This document shows, in pieces, positions 35,727 to 47,547 of a DNA stretch of 64,000 bases (position 1 is its first letter; each line of letters starts with the position of its first letter). The DNA comes from Liolophura sinensis. Lineage: Eukaryota > Mollusca > Polyplacophora > Chitonida > Chitonidae. The DNA is taken from contig NC_088298.1 in assembly GCF_032854445.1 (NCBI RefSeq), positions 2,164,160-2,228,159 of the forward strand, given 5' to 3'. The translations under genes were made by a program, and so were the position numbers. Below the pieces are notes generated by a model, which saw only the letters and a list, made by a program, of their open reading frames with translations, made no database searches and was not told where the DNA came from.

Positions 35727-36849
35727 ATGGTGTATAATGTACCCATGATGTATAATGTACTCATCGTGTATAATGTATTCATGGCGTATAATGTACTCAT
35801 GGTGTATAATGTACTCATGATGTATAATGTACTCATGATGTATAATGTACTCATCGTGTATAATGTATTCATGGCGTATAATGTACTCATGGTGTATAAT
35901 GTACCCATGATGTATAATGTACTCATGGTGTATAATGTACCCATGATGTATAATGTATTCATGGCGTATAATGTACTCATGATGTATAATGTACTCATGG
36001 TGTATAATGTACCCATGGTGTATAATGTACTCATGGTGTATAATGTACTCATGGTGTATAATGTACCCATGATGTATAATGTACTCATGGTGTATAATGT
36101 ACTCATGGTGTATAATGTACTCATGATGTATAATGTACTCATGGTGTATAATATACCCATGATGTATAATGTACTCATGATGTATAATGTACTCATGGTG
36201 TATAATGTACCCATGATGTAGAATGTACCCATGATGTATAATGTACTCATGATGTATAATGTACTCATGATGTATAATGTACTCATGGTGTATAATGTAC
36301 TCATGGTGTATAATGTACCCATGATGTATAATGTACTCATCGTGTATAATGTACCCATGATGTAGAATGTACCCATGATGTATAATGTACCCATGATGTA
36401 TAATGTACTCATGGTGTATAATGTACCCATGATGTATAATGTACTCATGGTGTATAATGTACCCATGATGTAGAATGTACCCATGATGTATAATGTACTC
36501 ATGGTGTATAATGTACTCATGGTGTATAATGTATTCATGGCGTATAATGTACTCATGGTGTATAATGTACCCATGATGTATAATGTACTCATCGTGTATA
36601 ATGTACCCATGATGTAGAATGTACTCATGATGTATAATGTACTCATGGTGTATAATGTACTCATGGTGTATAATGTACCCATGATGTATAATGTACTCAT
36701 GGTGTATAATGTACCCATGATGTATAATGTACTCATGGTGTATAATGTACCCATGGTGTATAATGTACTCATGGTGTATAATGTACCCATGATGTATAAT
36801 GTACTCAAGATGTATAATGTACTCATGGTGTATAATGTACCCATGATGT
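35727..36849. repeat. 18-bp tandem array, about 62 copies
   Basis: Perfectly phased 18-bp units of the form ATGRTGTATAATGTACYC, varying at a few positions (A/G, T/C, TCATCG, TTCATGGC, TAGAATG for TATAATG). As 18 is a multiple of three and most units lack stops, frames of 416 and 385 codons on the minus strand and 164 on the plus strand are open. They encode hexapeptide repeats only (YIIHHE, MSTLYT, MVYNVL). Treated as a satellite. Confidence 0.97.
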
Positions 36850-39800
36850 CTACTGGCAATAATGTACATATGAGGCTACTGTAGGCCTACATATGGTCCT
36901 GCTAGCCGTTTTGAAATTGAATATTGTTTGTTAATACATATTGTTTGTTAATGTGCAAACCGCACAGCTAAAATTTGAAGTTGATCGTTCTTATCTTACA
37001 TTCTAGCTTCTACCTGAAATGTTTCACATGAAGTTCCAGATAGGTGGTGAATGCATCCAGACAGGTCTGCCCACTACATATTCACCCACGTGTTAAAATG
37101 CACGTTGGTTAGCAAAATAGGGTAGACCTTGCATGCATAATTTAAACAATGTAAGATACGATTTTGTTTGTTAGTAAGTTGAAAAATGAAAAGGTCAGGA
37201 CACAGGATCTTTAACAATAACTGCTTTTAGTCAGTTCTCATTTGACTTTTTGTGGAAAATTATACATTAAGTGTTTAAAATAAGAATGAATTCTTACCTT
37301 ACAACGGCTTATGGTGTGTTGCGCCGGGAACATATTTTTGTTGCTTTTGAATGATCTTTGCAGTTAGCCTATATTCGCACAAGGAAATTCCGTCGAGAGT
37401 TCAAAACCAGTAAGAGATAATTTTTCTGTGTACCTCGTTACGTCCCGTTGGAGAGGCGACAGGCAAGTGAGGCGTGTTTGCTTTTATAACAAATGATGCT
37501 CTCTAAACTGCTCTTAGTCGCTGAAAGTATACAAAAATGACAAACTGCGAGAAAAGGGCAAAAGTCGTTGTCGCCACATTGTGTTCAAATAAACTCCGAT
37601 CTATATATAGAGGAACAGATATCGGAGAAAGCGCATCAATGACGTGAGTGTTTGCCTAACTGTGGTACAGATTTCTAGAGGTCAAGACGTTAGATTCACG
37701 ATACACTGTAAATCTATATCAAGGTACGCCAAGTGCGATGCAGGGCGTTTTGTATACAATGTTGAGAAAAGGCAACTATAGTAGTTGTAAACAAGAATTC
37801 ATATATGCATAGCGTGGATACAGAGAAAAGGAAAGAAAAGAAAAAGAACATATACCAATGATCTGAAGTTAAAAAGCCCAGATTGCAATATTGGATTTCA
37901 CCCTTAATTACCTGGTCGGTGTTCGCTTACCTGAGACTGCCCGTGTATGTCTGCCCGTCCAAACTACTGCAAATAAACAGGGTTTAGGTTTTCGTGAAAC
38001 ACGATGAGGTTCTTTTCACTCCGTGTCGCTCCAGTAACTACCGGTGTTGTAGGCCTACGTCAGAACTTCGGCGAGGGCCCGGGTGCCGAATGGGTTCCAA
38101 AAACATCACTTGTATGTAAATCGGACATCGTAGTCCTTTTATGAAAAAAAAGGTAATGAACGAAGGACTCTCCTAGTTGCAGAATCCTTGGAACGGGAAC
38201 TTTAAACAGCTCTGGGTGAGACCTCATTAACGTTCTAAACTCCTCCTCTTGTGTGATCATAGCAGGTTGAAGCACGGTGCTAAAACGTATGCGAGACATT
38301 CATCCGTTACTTAGTGATAATTGTTCAAATAATTGCTTTTTTCCTTTTTCTGTTAAGCCTTTTCATCTTGTTTATTTTTATTTTTCTTATAGTTAACACT
38401 GACACAGTTAAGAGTTATTCGCATTTCAACAGTTTTTTTTATATATAGTACTTTAGTAGGTCTACATCTTTAGTTCATGGAGATTTACCACTAATTCACA
38501 ATTTTTCGTTAGCTACAAATTTAGGCACAATTTAAAAAAAAAAAAAAAAAAAAAAAAACCCTATACATCATGAATACCGTTGTCTCGTTGTCTCTCAGCA
38601 GAGAGAATGTGTGTGTGTTTTGCAGCTTATTTTCGTCCTCTAAATTAACTCTTTTTTTTTCTTAAAATAACTAGGACGGATTTATTGTGCAAACATCTAA
38701 AGAGAACGCGGGATTAGGTACAGAGTCGGGACACGTGCCTAAACAACCTGCTAATTCGCTTATAGAAGTTAAACAAACGTCTGTACGGCCTCTCACAAAA
38801 ATTGAAGCAGACTCTTGACCTTTGACATCGCCAGTAACAAAGGTCATTAAAGGTGGTCACTTGTGATGTATGTATGCCGTAGATCAACCACTGCCAGGAG
38901 TTGTTAATTTAAACCAATAGGACAACAAGCTGATTCGCAAGACGGTGCTGTCGGCTGAGACGACTTTATTTAACTTCAGGCACATAAGACTTCTCACTTC
39001 GTCCAAGAATGTAACGACAGGTCCGGAATGCCTGGGTCAGTGGTTTATGCACTCCGTGTAAGCTTTTCTCAGCTCTTTGCTAAGTACACGGTGAATGACG
39101 AGATTTTCTGAATGAAAACTTCAGTCGCTAAATGGCCTAGACTGTTGACACTTTTCAAAGAACGGAAAAGATCACGTGACATGAAATCCTCGTTTCACTC
39201 AAAGTACATGACAACCAATCTCATCCGCCACCATGCAACCATTTGCATTTCATACTACTATATAATATGAAATTTAGACAGTTTTTGCGGATATTTACCT
39301 CACCGATATCAGACAGTTTTTGATATCAGTAACTAATAACGATAATACCCTTACTGAGAATCCACTTTCTAAATGACATCTATACCAGTCTGGTATATTC
39401 AGCTGAGGGAGTGGTGTCATTTGTGATCATCAGAGGGGTAATGCTTGTTCGCTGTAAAGTCTACCGGTCAGTTCGTGGGAGGTGTGTTGGTCGAATGGTC
39501 TTCACTGTTGGTAATTTTTGCTGGCGATTTGATGCAAAACTCTGAGGTCGCTGGTTCGAAACCCGCAGTTGTCTCAGTCAATTTTCAGCACTAGAATTAT
39601 GTTCTTTTTTCAGAAAGCGTAAATCCGAATAACAATAACACTGTTTCCTCACTGATATGGAGCACTGTTTGCTTTAAAGCTGAAAAATGTTGGCACTAAC
39701 TATGTACCACTACTGTTGCAACCTAGATAATTTCTGTTCTATATATCCGCTTGCGATTAGACTGATCAAGATCCCAAATAATTAGAAAAGGCATGACTTC

Positions 39801-40230
39801 GTATCGCAGTAGCATGGTTGTGTGCATAGACTGTGTACAAGTGTAAAATATGAAGTAAATCTTAATAATACTAAAAATTAACCTTGATGCACAACCTCCC
39901 AATCAGAAATAAGTAAATACTCTCTAAACTGTATGAAAAAATACACAAGATGCTTACCAATTATTTGTAATAAATTTGCACAGGAACATTAATGTGTACC
40001 TTGCTTACATGATCTCATGTAACTACGCTTTTAATGTGTACCAAATTGTGTACACAAACAATATGTGTACTCAGAATGTTACTCATTTGCTTTTTGGGAC
40101 TATTTTGTTTTTCAGTGTACCCCACTGTTTTGTTTTGGTAAGTTAGTCGTCCCAGGCATAAAACCGAACAGCGAGCATTGTTTAATCTCCCAAAAGCTGT
40201 TTTATACTTTTTACGAGCACAAATGAATTC
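36850..40230. other. 3.4 kb with no confident feature
   Basis: A-run of about 26 at 38533-38558, a small duplication at 36936 (ATTGTTTGTTAAT x2), a B-box-like GGTTCGAAACC near 39555, and the low-confidence frame at 38060-38299. The remainder is unrecognised AT-rich sequence. Confidence 0.4.
38060..38299 (-). CDS. Short coding-like frame, unidentified
   Basis: Minus-strand 79-codon frame starting MSRIRFSTVLQPAMITQEEE, with EFRTLMRSHPELFKVPVPR. The composition is protein-like, unlike the repeats around it, but I do not recognise it and found no convincing donor. It could be an exon of an unseen gene, a remnant or chance. Confidence 0.2.
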   Translation of the reverse strand: MSRIRFSTVLQPAMITQEEEFRTLMRSHPELFKVPVPRILQLGESFVHYLFFHKRTTMSDLHTSDVFGTHSAPGPSPKF

Positions 40231-40234
40231 CCAA

Positions 40235-40542
40235 GGAAGAAAGTTCACATGAAGAAAGTTCACATGAAGGAAGTTCACATGAAGAAAGTTCACATGAAGG
40301 AAGTTCACAATGAAGGAAGTTCACACGAACGAAGTTTACATGAAGGAAGTTCACATGAAGAAAGTTCACATGAAGACAGTTCACACGAAGGAAGTTCACA
40401 CGAAGGAAGTTCACATGAAGAAAGTTCACATGAAGGAAGTTCACACGAACGAAGTTCACAAGAGTGAAGAAAGTTCACATGAAGGAAGTTCACATGAAGG
40501 ACGTTCACATGAAGAAAGTTCACATGAAGGAAGTTCACATGA
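40235..40542. repeat. 15-bp tandem array
   Basis: About 20 copies of GAAGAAAGTTCACAT with A/G and T/C variants (GAAGGAAGTTCACAC). Two small insertions shift the register near 40308 and 40462. Open frames on both strands (SSHEG- and NFLHV-type peptides) are artefacts of the period. Confidence 0.95.
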
Positions 40543-40879
40543 ATATAAGGTTTACTTATACGCCAACGTGTAAACGGCATATAAACGGATAAAGTTCGTA
40601 TAAATACGTGTAAAGTTACATGAATAAAGTATATGCGTGGATAAAGTGTAATGAATTTAATGAATGAAATTTAATGGTGGTCATAAATTAGGCCGTTCTG
40701 GTCGAACAGACTCCTTTCTATTAGGAGAAACAGTTTGGTGTGTTGATTGGTGTCCTTTTTTATTCATCTGATCGCTTGTGCTCGGTTTTAGAGAATAACA
40801 CTACATGACCCAGTCCGTTGAACTCTACCAATGATAGCCTACGTCATGCATCAAATCCCCACATAACCAGCCTATTGAC

Positions 40880-41038
40880 TTTATTTATTTATTTATTTAT
40901 TCGATTGGTGTTTTTACGCCGTACTCAAGAATATTTCACGTATACGACGGCCGTCAACATTATGGTGGGAGGAAACCGGGCAGAGCACGGCGGAAACTCA
41001 CGACCATCTGCATGTTGGTGATAGACCTTCCAACGTAC
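40880..41038 (-). mobile_element. SINE type A, truncated
   Basis: (TTTA)n tail, full tail-proximal body, ending at CTTCCAACGTACCG. Head absent. Confidence 0.9.
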
Positions 41039-41084
41039 CGAGTCCATTAAATTAAGAGTCGTGTGTTTTTGGCATGCCGTACAC

Positions 41085-41176
41085 ATATTTATTTCATGGG
41101 TGTTTTACGCCGTATTCAAAAAATATTTCATTTATACATCAGGGAACACCATTATAGTTTGAGAAAACCGGGATTT
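41085..41176 (-). mobile_element. SINE type A fragment
   Basis: ATTTATTTCATGGGTGTTTT through CACCATTATAGTTTGAG; tail-proximal third only, diverged. Confidence 0.75.
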
Positions 41177-41554
41177 CACCTACCATCATGCATTCCTGTG
41201 GGATACATGTATGTATCAAATGTCGGCGTGCAGAAACTGAGATGGCATGAGCGAAATTATTGATAAAAGCATCGTTACACATTAAGAAAAACAAAGGAAA
41301 CAATAATATCTAGTTTCCAATCAATATTTGGTATCATCGTTATTACTTACTCATAAAACTAATGTGTACAATTCCCAGCCATGAGACAGGACACATTCGA
41401 GATTCAATTTCACTTCTAGAAAGTTTTTCCCGGGTTGTCGGCAGCATTCGGATAAAGCCGTGCGGATGATCTTAAACAGGCAGTTCTCTTGGTTTGTTTG
41501 CGCAGACTAGAATTGGTTAAAAACCACCTTTTTTATGGCGCCCAAATATGGACG

Positions 41555-41640
41555 TCACGCGTAGAAGAGTTCGTCAGTAACTTGCTAGGAGTCAGCGCTT
41601 TTCGCCGGTTTTCTCTTCTCATAAAATGACCTCCTTCGTA
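41555..41640 (+). mobile_element. SINE type D fragment
   Basis: GAGTTCGTCAGTAACTTGCT and GCCGGTTTTCTCTTCTCAT match the body of 44502-44865. Confidence 0.4.
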
Positions 41641-41747
41641 TATCAAAAAAAATAATTCACGCATCTGGTCCAAAACAGCAATCAAAGGAGTGAAATGTTT
41701 TATCCCGATTGGTATATATTTATACAGGCCCTATATATTCACACTCC

Positions 41748-41886
41748 AGCCTACGGATGGTCATGGGTTTCCCCCGGGATCAGCCCAATTTCTTCACACC
41801 ATAATGCTTTCCTTCGTCGTATAAGTGAAATATCCTGGAGCACGACGTAAAACACCAATCAAACAAACAAATAAATAAATAAATAA
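41748..41886 (+). mobile_element. SINE type A, 5'-truncated, with target-site duplication
   Basis: Starts mid-body at AGCCTACGGATGGTCATGGG and ends (AAAT)n. ATATTCACACTCC before (41735-41747) and ATATTCACACCCC after (41887-41899) form a 13-bp duplication, so the truncation happened at insertion. Confidence 0.9.
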
Positions 41887-41899
41887 ATATTCACACCCC

Positions 41900-42335
41900 A
41901 AATCACTCAAGCGAATTTTCCGTCACACCAAATAACCTTGTATCTTGACCTTGTTCAGAGAGCTTCGGAAAGTAATTTAGGAATCAATTAGAAAGCACGT
42001 GTCGGTACTTTGATCTCCATTACACACTTACCTTACACACTATGTAACAGGCTATCTTCAAAGGATTCAACACGCACGGTATATGTATGCCTTTTAGCAT
42101 AGACATACTGATCCTGTCGACAAAAATGTGCGGATTGATTCGAAAATAAGCCCTGAATTACGAATCTCATGATTTGCGGTATGGTCTAAATATGGCAGCT
42201 GACAAATCTCTCAATGTAAATACATATCTGCGCTTCAACAGGAATTTCCAGAATATCCATTTGTTTGTCAAAGCCGGCATATGATTGACACATTTTGCGT
42301 AACTCATGGAACTGCAGAAATCAGTGTCACAATTG
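41900..42335. other. Nothing recognised
   Basis: AT-rich, no open frame of interest. Confidence 0.4.
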
Positions 42336-42339
42336 CCCT

Positions 42340-42551
42340 GCTTGACTCATTCGCCTAATCCTCTGTCTGCCCGCCTGACCATTGAGGTTCGAACCCAGCT
42401 CTGGCTGGGTTAGTCTGTCGGCTTTAAATCAGGGATTTCGTCAGGAGTCTGATGAAGAGCGGTGGTGTACTTAGGCACCCTCAAATCATAACGCTGACAT
42501 CTGTCGAATATTAAGACACAAATACTTGTGGACTGCGTTAAACCAAAAAAA

Positions 42552-42582
<31 letters not shown>

Positions 42583-42584
42583 GG
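42340..42584 (+). mobile_element. SINE type E (tRNA-related), (AAAT)n tail
   Basis: B-box-like TTGAGGTTCGAACCCAGC near the start, body with AGCGGTGGTGTACTTAGGCA, and tail (AAAT)n from 42548. Only one clear copy in the window. Confidence 0.55.
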
Positions 42585-42902
42585 GATGGTTAACAGAGAT
42601 AAGATAATGACTGAATGACTGAATTGAGAGTACCAGAGTTTTATACACGTCAAGTTTGACTACCGTTTATACTGTAGGTAGGAAGAGTTTGTGAAAAACT
42701 GCATATGCAACAAAATAAACTCAGTATTGCGTGTACTTTCAAGATCCAAATACTGAATATCTTAGAAACCAGCTAATTGTAGTACTGTGATCCTATACAC
42801 TGGTGCACTGATTTATTCGCCCTGCATTCAGTAACTGTAGGCTATATATCATTCAATATATATCGTTTAGATGAGCAATCCAAGTTCCTTGACACAGTTT
42901 TG

Positions 42903-43063
42903 CTTATTTATTTATTTATTTGATTGGTGTTTTACGCCATACCGGTACTCAAGAATATTTCACTAATACGACAGTGGCCAGCATTCTGGTGGTAGGAAAC
43001 CGGGCAGACCCCAAAGGAAACCAACCACCATTTGCAGGTTACTGGCAGACCTTCCCGCGTACC
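42903..43063 (-). mobile_element. SINE type A, truncated
   Basis: Tail to CTTCCCGCGTACC; carries a 5-bp insertion (CGGTA) in the GCCGTACTC motif. Head absent. Confidence 0.88.
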
Positions 43064-43306
43064 ACAGACTTCGTTTGAACCGAAAGTAAAAGGTGAAACT
43101 GAATATATTTGTTACAAGGTAGTACTTAAAGTTCCAAAAATGGAATATTTCTGAAGGACAAATTGGGATCCATGAATACGTATGAGGCCTTATAGCCCTG
43201 TAACATTCCCCTCCAGCATTGAATCGCCATTTACTTGGATTAATACGGTGTGGCAGATGTCATAATACCATACACGATTCTACCTATCATTGCTATTTCA
43301 CATACT

Positions 43307-43580
43307 GGGGCCTTCGTGGCCGCGGTGGTTAGGTGGTTAGCGTGCCAGTCGACACAGTGACCCAGAAGTCTCTCACCAATGCCGTCGCTGCCAGTTCAAG
43401 TGCATCACGTTCTGGCTTCTTCTCCGGTTGTCCGTGGAAAGGTCTGATCAGCAACCTGCTAGTGGCTGTGGGTTTCCCCTGGTTTTCTCCCACCATAATG
43501 CTGACCGCCGTCGTATAAGTGAAATATTCTTGAACATGGCGTAAAACACTAATCAAATAAATAAATAAATAAAATAAATA
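43307..43580 (+). mobile_element. SINE type A, full length, diverged
   Basis: Head GGGGCCTTCGTGGCCGCGGT with a short duplication (TTAGGTGGTTAG), full body, and a long AAATAAAT tail. Confidence 0.9.
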
Positions 43581-44500
43581 TTCCAAAATACTTGATAGAA
43601 ATTTAATTTGGCCTTGAGCGGATGTTTAACGCTTTGTTACAAATAGTAGTTAAACTCTTTATCACAATACAGCATTTTGATGTTATGAGAATAACAAATT
43701 TATGTGCTGTTTGGTTCTCTATATTTTTTGTCAAACATTAACCTCGTGGCGGAACACGCTTATGTAAAAACGCCAAAATGCTTCTCTCTCACATTTAAAT
43801 GACACGAACAGATTACACACCCTCATGTGTCGATCGCCGTATGCCACGAATTCCTCGTGAGTCAAGTTTCAATACTACTTCATCTTCTAATACTCGGTGG
43901 TCGTTAATTCCGGTGAATGGAAAATTGTACGTGAAGTGCACGTGTTTAATTGCAACTCTACCTCCTTGCTCAACACCTAGAGGCCAAGAAGCTATACAAG
44001 AATGGGTGTAAACTACAGACCACACGACCTGGATCCCTCACTGAAAGCTCGAGATGATGAGCCGGTAGTCGACACAAAGTCAACAGTCTAGAGAGGAGTC
44101 TGGCGTTATTACTTCATTAAGTGACTAGTCCTGGAAGTCACGCGTCCTTCAGACTGGCGAAGGGTCCATTCGAGTAGACGGCCCCGCCTAGATTAGGGGG
44201 AATAACTCTGGCCTTCACATATCACGAACTGGGAGGTGTGCGCACGCCACCAGTATGTCAAGCACCAGTTGAACCTTACGGATCTCCTCACCAGCATTAG
44301 ATGACCTCTCAAATTTCCTCTGCACTCAGTGACCTCTTAAATCCCTCCCTCTGCACATAATCCACACTAGGTCACACTGTAATTACGAATCTTCTTTAAA
44401 TGTGCTGATACTCAAAACGTAGGCTTGTCACAAGTGTTTGTTTTTTTTTTTTAAGTGTGTGCTACTTGTTGGCTTATGTTGATATTATCTTCAGATAGAG
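43581..44500. other. No gene recognised
   Basis: At 43799-44025 both strands are open for about 70 codons (plus-strand MTRTDYTPSCVDRR...). I do not recognise either and see no splice context. T-run at 44443-44454. Confidence 0.35.
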
Positions 44501-44501
44501 A

Positions 44502-44865
44502 CTGAGGAGTGTCACGGCCGAGCGTTTAAGATAAGGCGTGGGTTCAATCCCGCCCTTAGACAGGGAATTTGTTCTCCCACCCTAGCACTGGTTGTGGGGT
44601 CTTGATAATGGTGTCGACGTGTGGCCGTTTGCGAAATCTATTGTTCGTTAACTTATCTTACACTGGTACGGCGTGCGATTGTGCGCGACATGTGAGAAAG
44701 TTCGTCAATAACTTACCAAACGTCTCTGGTTTACCCTCGAGCACTTGGGTTTCCTCCACGCAGCCAAAAAAGTAACCAACAACGCATATAAAGTGTAAGG
44801 AAAACAATTTTGAGTACATATGTCGTCAGACAACAATCAACTAAAAAAAATCAATAAATCAGAGA
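44502..44865 (+). mobile_element. SINE type D (tRNA-related)
   Basis: The head has a B-box-like GTGGGTTCAATCCCGCCC, then a unique body (AAAGTTCGTCAATAACTTAC) and a middle resembling other SINEs here (TGGGTTTCCTCCACG), ending AAAAAATCAATAAATCAG. A fragment of the same body is at 41555-41640. Confidence 0.65.
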
Positions 44866-45014
44866 GGGATGAGGCTTGCTGACCAGGGAAACTTATATTT
44901 TAGAACATAAAAAGTAGCATTATAAGCCCGTTTCTCCACAGAATATATTTTGTGAAAGATAATTATTTGTTCCAAAATCTGTTCCAAAATCTGTTCCAAA
45001 ATCAATATCTTTAA

Positions 45015-45494
45015 AGGCAAAGGAAAGTCCAAAGTCAAGTATACTGTAGATGAAAGACCATTGAACATTGTCCAGCAAATGAACAGTTCGATTACTTTTT
45101 TTTTAGAATTTTTCTGAACGAGTAAAATGGTTTTAAAACATCAGGCTCTGAGGTGGTTTTGTTGAGGTCAGAGGGTAAAGCCTATCAGTGATGTTCTATT
45201 CACATTTCTGCTTCAGATAGTTCGCTGTAAGGTCAATTCGGAATGGCTTCATACATCTCTATGCATATACACGTTGAACAGTGAAATCCGGCAGTCTCTA
45301 TGTGTTAAGTGGCAAAAACCCGACGTGACGTCACTGGTTCCAACATCGTTAGGAAAGGCCAGCCGAGAATCCAAAGTTTCAAGTGCAATCTACAAGGCTA
45401 AAATAATTCCAGAATGATAAATGAGCAATTCCTATGGGCAGTGTTTAATGGTCTCTCACTTGGCATACACTTCATGGTGGTGACTTATTTGCCT
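45015..45494. mobile_element. piggyBac-like MITE, copy A
   Basis: TTAA at 45011-45014 and 45495-45498. Left AGGCAAAGGAAAGTCCAAAG and GATGAAAGACCATTGAACAT; right AGTGTTTAATGGTCTCTCAC and GGTGACTTATTTGCCT, inverted. One intact TGACGTCA (45326-45333); the other arm has a mutated site near 45187. Confidence 0.8.
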
Positions 45495-45504
45495 TTAATC
45501 AGTA

Positions 45505-45597
45505 AAGTTACGGTCAACCCCAGATTCCACAAAGCCTGACCGCCGTTAAATAAGCGACAAATGCTTCAGTATAGCACGTAACACCATAATCAAATGG
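45505..45597 (+). mobile_element. Degenerate SINE type A 3' fragment
   Basis: GCCTGACCGCCGTTAAATAA then AGTATAGCACGTAACACCAT align to the 3' third of the SINE. Heavily mutated. Confidence 0.5.
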
Positions 45598-45768
45598 AAT
45601 ACATGACAGAAATACAACTGCGCCTCTATCAAGCGCTTCTTGTCTACAGATGTACTGATAATACTGTTACCCAACCCAACCTAACCTTCGTGAAACAACA
45701 CACTTTGCCACTGCATGGGTAATATGACGGAACTCTGCAATGAGGAACAATTCTAGCCTAAAGCCATG

Positions 45769-45930
45769 TATTTATTTATTTATTTAATTATTTTATTGGT
45801 GTGTTATGCCAAATACTTTTATACTTAAGAATATTTCACTTACACAACGGCGGTCAGCGTTATCTGCTGAGAATAAATCAGACAGAGCCCGGAGGGAACC
45901 CACGACTATCCGCAGGCTACTGGCAGACAT
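45769..45930 (-). mobile_element. SINE type A, truncated
   Basis: Tail (TTTA)n to CAGGCTACTGGCAGAC with a 15-bp expansion (AATACTTTTATACTTAAG) near the tail. Head absent. Confidence 0.82.
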
Positions 45931-46274
45931 AAAATACGTAATCTTATGTTCATTTCTGCCACTGTGATGACGTCTTGTCTTCAGATTGGTGACGTATTCC
46001 GCGTGCGTTGCAACAATGGCAATCACAAATTCAGCATGGACCCGAGTCGCCATTGAGCAGGGTGATGAACCCGCCATTCTAAATTATAATCAAAATGGAC
46101 CAAAAGAGGACAGGAGCACAAAAGTTTTTTTTTTTTTTTTATGGAATGAGCGTAATAACCCTGAAATATGAGATTAGCTCGAATAGAATGATTTCCAGAC
46201 TGATCTCTCCTATTTACAGGACAATTTTATTGTATAAAGAATGAATGTGAATACTCTTTGCATAATATTTATCT
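45931..46274. other. No gene recognised
   Basis: A 60-codon plus-strand frame at 45986 and a T-run at 46123-46140. Nothing supports coding. Confidence 0.4.
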
Positions 46275-46705
46275 TTGAAGGAAAAGACCTCTAAAATAGA
46301 CATTACTAAATAGACCACTCAGAACTATGCACATATATACTTTCATTTAGTTTTTTTTTTAGATTTTTGTGAAAAGGGTTAAAGACGTTCCAACATTTGA
46401 ATCCTAAGGTGGGCTTTCCAGACAATACTATCACTGCTTACGAAATGTGACGTCACAGCAAGTTTTTCCAACTCTAATCACGAATAACACTTTTTACCCA
46501 TAAGTAAAAGATTACTGAAGTAATGTCCCCAAAAATTCCTTCCTACTTGTGAACATCAGAAAGAAAAAAAAAAGGTGTTGTGACGTCAGAGTTCCAAGAT
46601 ACCGTCAGCATGACTCATAAAGCCCATAGTCTTCAAATACTTGAATGCCTTTCAACACTCTTAAAACAAATCTGAAAAACTAAATGAAAGTATTTTTACG
46701 CACAG
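46275..46705. mobile_element. Probable diverged MITE of the same family, copy D
   Basis: Inverted segments TACTTTCATTTAGTTTTT (46339) and GAAAAACTAAATGAAAGTA (46675), with a TGACGTCA in each half (46448-46455 and 46581-46588). Ends are not clear. Confidence 0.5.
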
Positions 46706-46755
46706 TTTTCAGTTGTACGTATGCTGAACCTTACTTCATATTCTGGCTACCTTAA

Positions 46756-47159
46756 AGGCAAAGAAAGCAGTAAATGAAGTACAAGAAGGTATATATCAGA
46801 TTAAAGACCATTAAACACTGTTCGAGGATAATAGGTTCGAGTTATTTTTTTTCAGAATTGTTTGTAAAAGAAGTAAAATGGTTATACAACAAAAGATTCT
46901 ACGCTGGGGCTGTATCAGTGACGTCACATTCATCAGTGACGTCACATTCATAGTTTTTGCTTGCATTGTTCGTTTCAAGGTTCCTTCGTTAGCAGTCTCT
47001 AAAATACTATAGGTATATGCGTTTTGAATGATGGAATCTAGGAGTCTGTGTGAGTTTAGTGACAGAAACTGGATGTGACGTCACTGATTCCAGGTAAAGT
47101 CAGTATTCGGTACATGATCTTTCATCTGACATATACTTTACATTACTGTTTTCGGTGCC
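46756..47159. mobile_element. piggyBac-like MITE, copy B
   Basis: TTAA flanks at 46752-46755 and 47160-47163. Left arm AGGCAAAGAAAGCAGTAAAT and GATTAAAGACCATTAAACAC; right arm inverted (TACATGATCTTTCATCTGAC, ATTACTGTTTTCGGTGCC). Three TGACGTCA palindromes at 46919-46926, 46937-46944 and 47076-47083. Confidence 0.8.
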
Positions 47160-47163
47160 TTAA

Positions 47164-47547
47164 AACAAAAACAACCAACTTTTGTGCGTGGTGTACAGTC
47201 GATATTGTTTGCGTGTGGCTGTATTCAATCAGATGGACTTTGACGATGAACTTTGGAGCACACAAGGCCCGAAACGACAGTTAACTTAACTTAACTTAAC
47301 TAAACACTTTGTGTGCATAGTTCCGGTAGACAAAAATATGTATACTCGTTAGTGAGTTTTTGGAATTTTCATACACAATAAAATCTTACCGCATACTCCA
47401 TGTAGAAAGCATGCCTATATGCAAACTATCAGTTCAATGCATCAGGGAATGAGAGGAGATAATTCAGCGCAGTGCATATGCACCATCAGTCATACGATTT
47501 ATCTCCCCTGGTAAAGCAGATGTGCAGTTGACTAAGTGTATTCGTGA
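47164..47547. other. Region 3' of the CABIT-SAM gene
   Basis: Short (TTAAC)n run at 47281-47302. Nothing else recognised; no clear polyadenylation signal on the minus strand. Confidence 0.4.

Noticed and set aside
35619-36869. 416- and 385-codon open frames
   Set aside because: They result from an 18-bp tandem repeat; only hexapeptide repeats are encoded, on both strands at once.
43799-44025. Facing 70-codon frames on both strands
   Set aside because: Neither is recognisable, no splice context; length is within chance for this composition.
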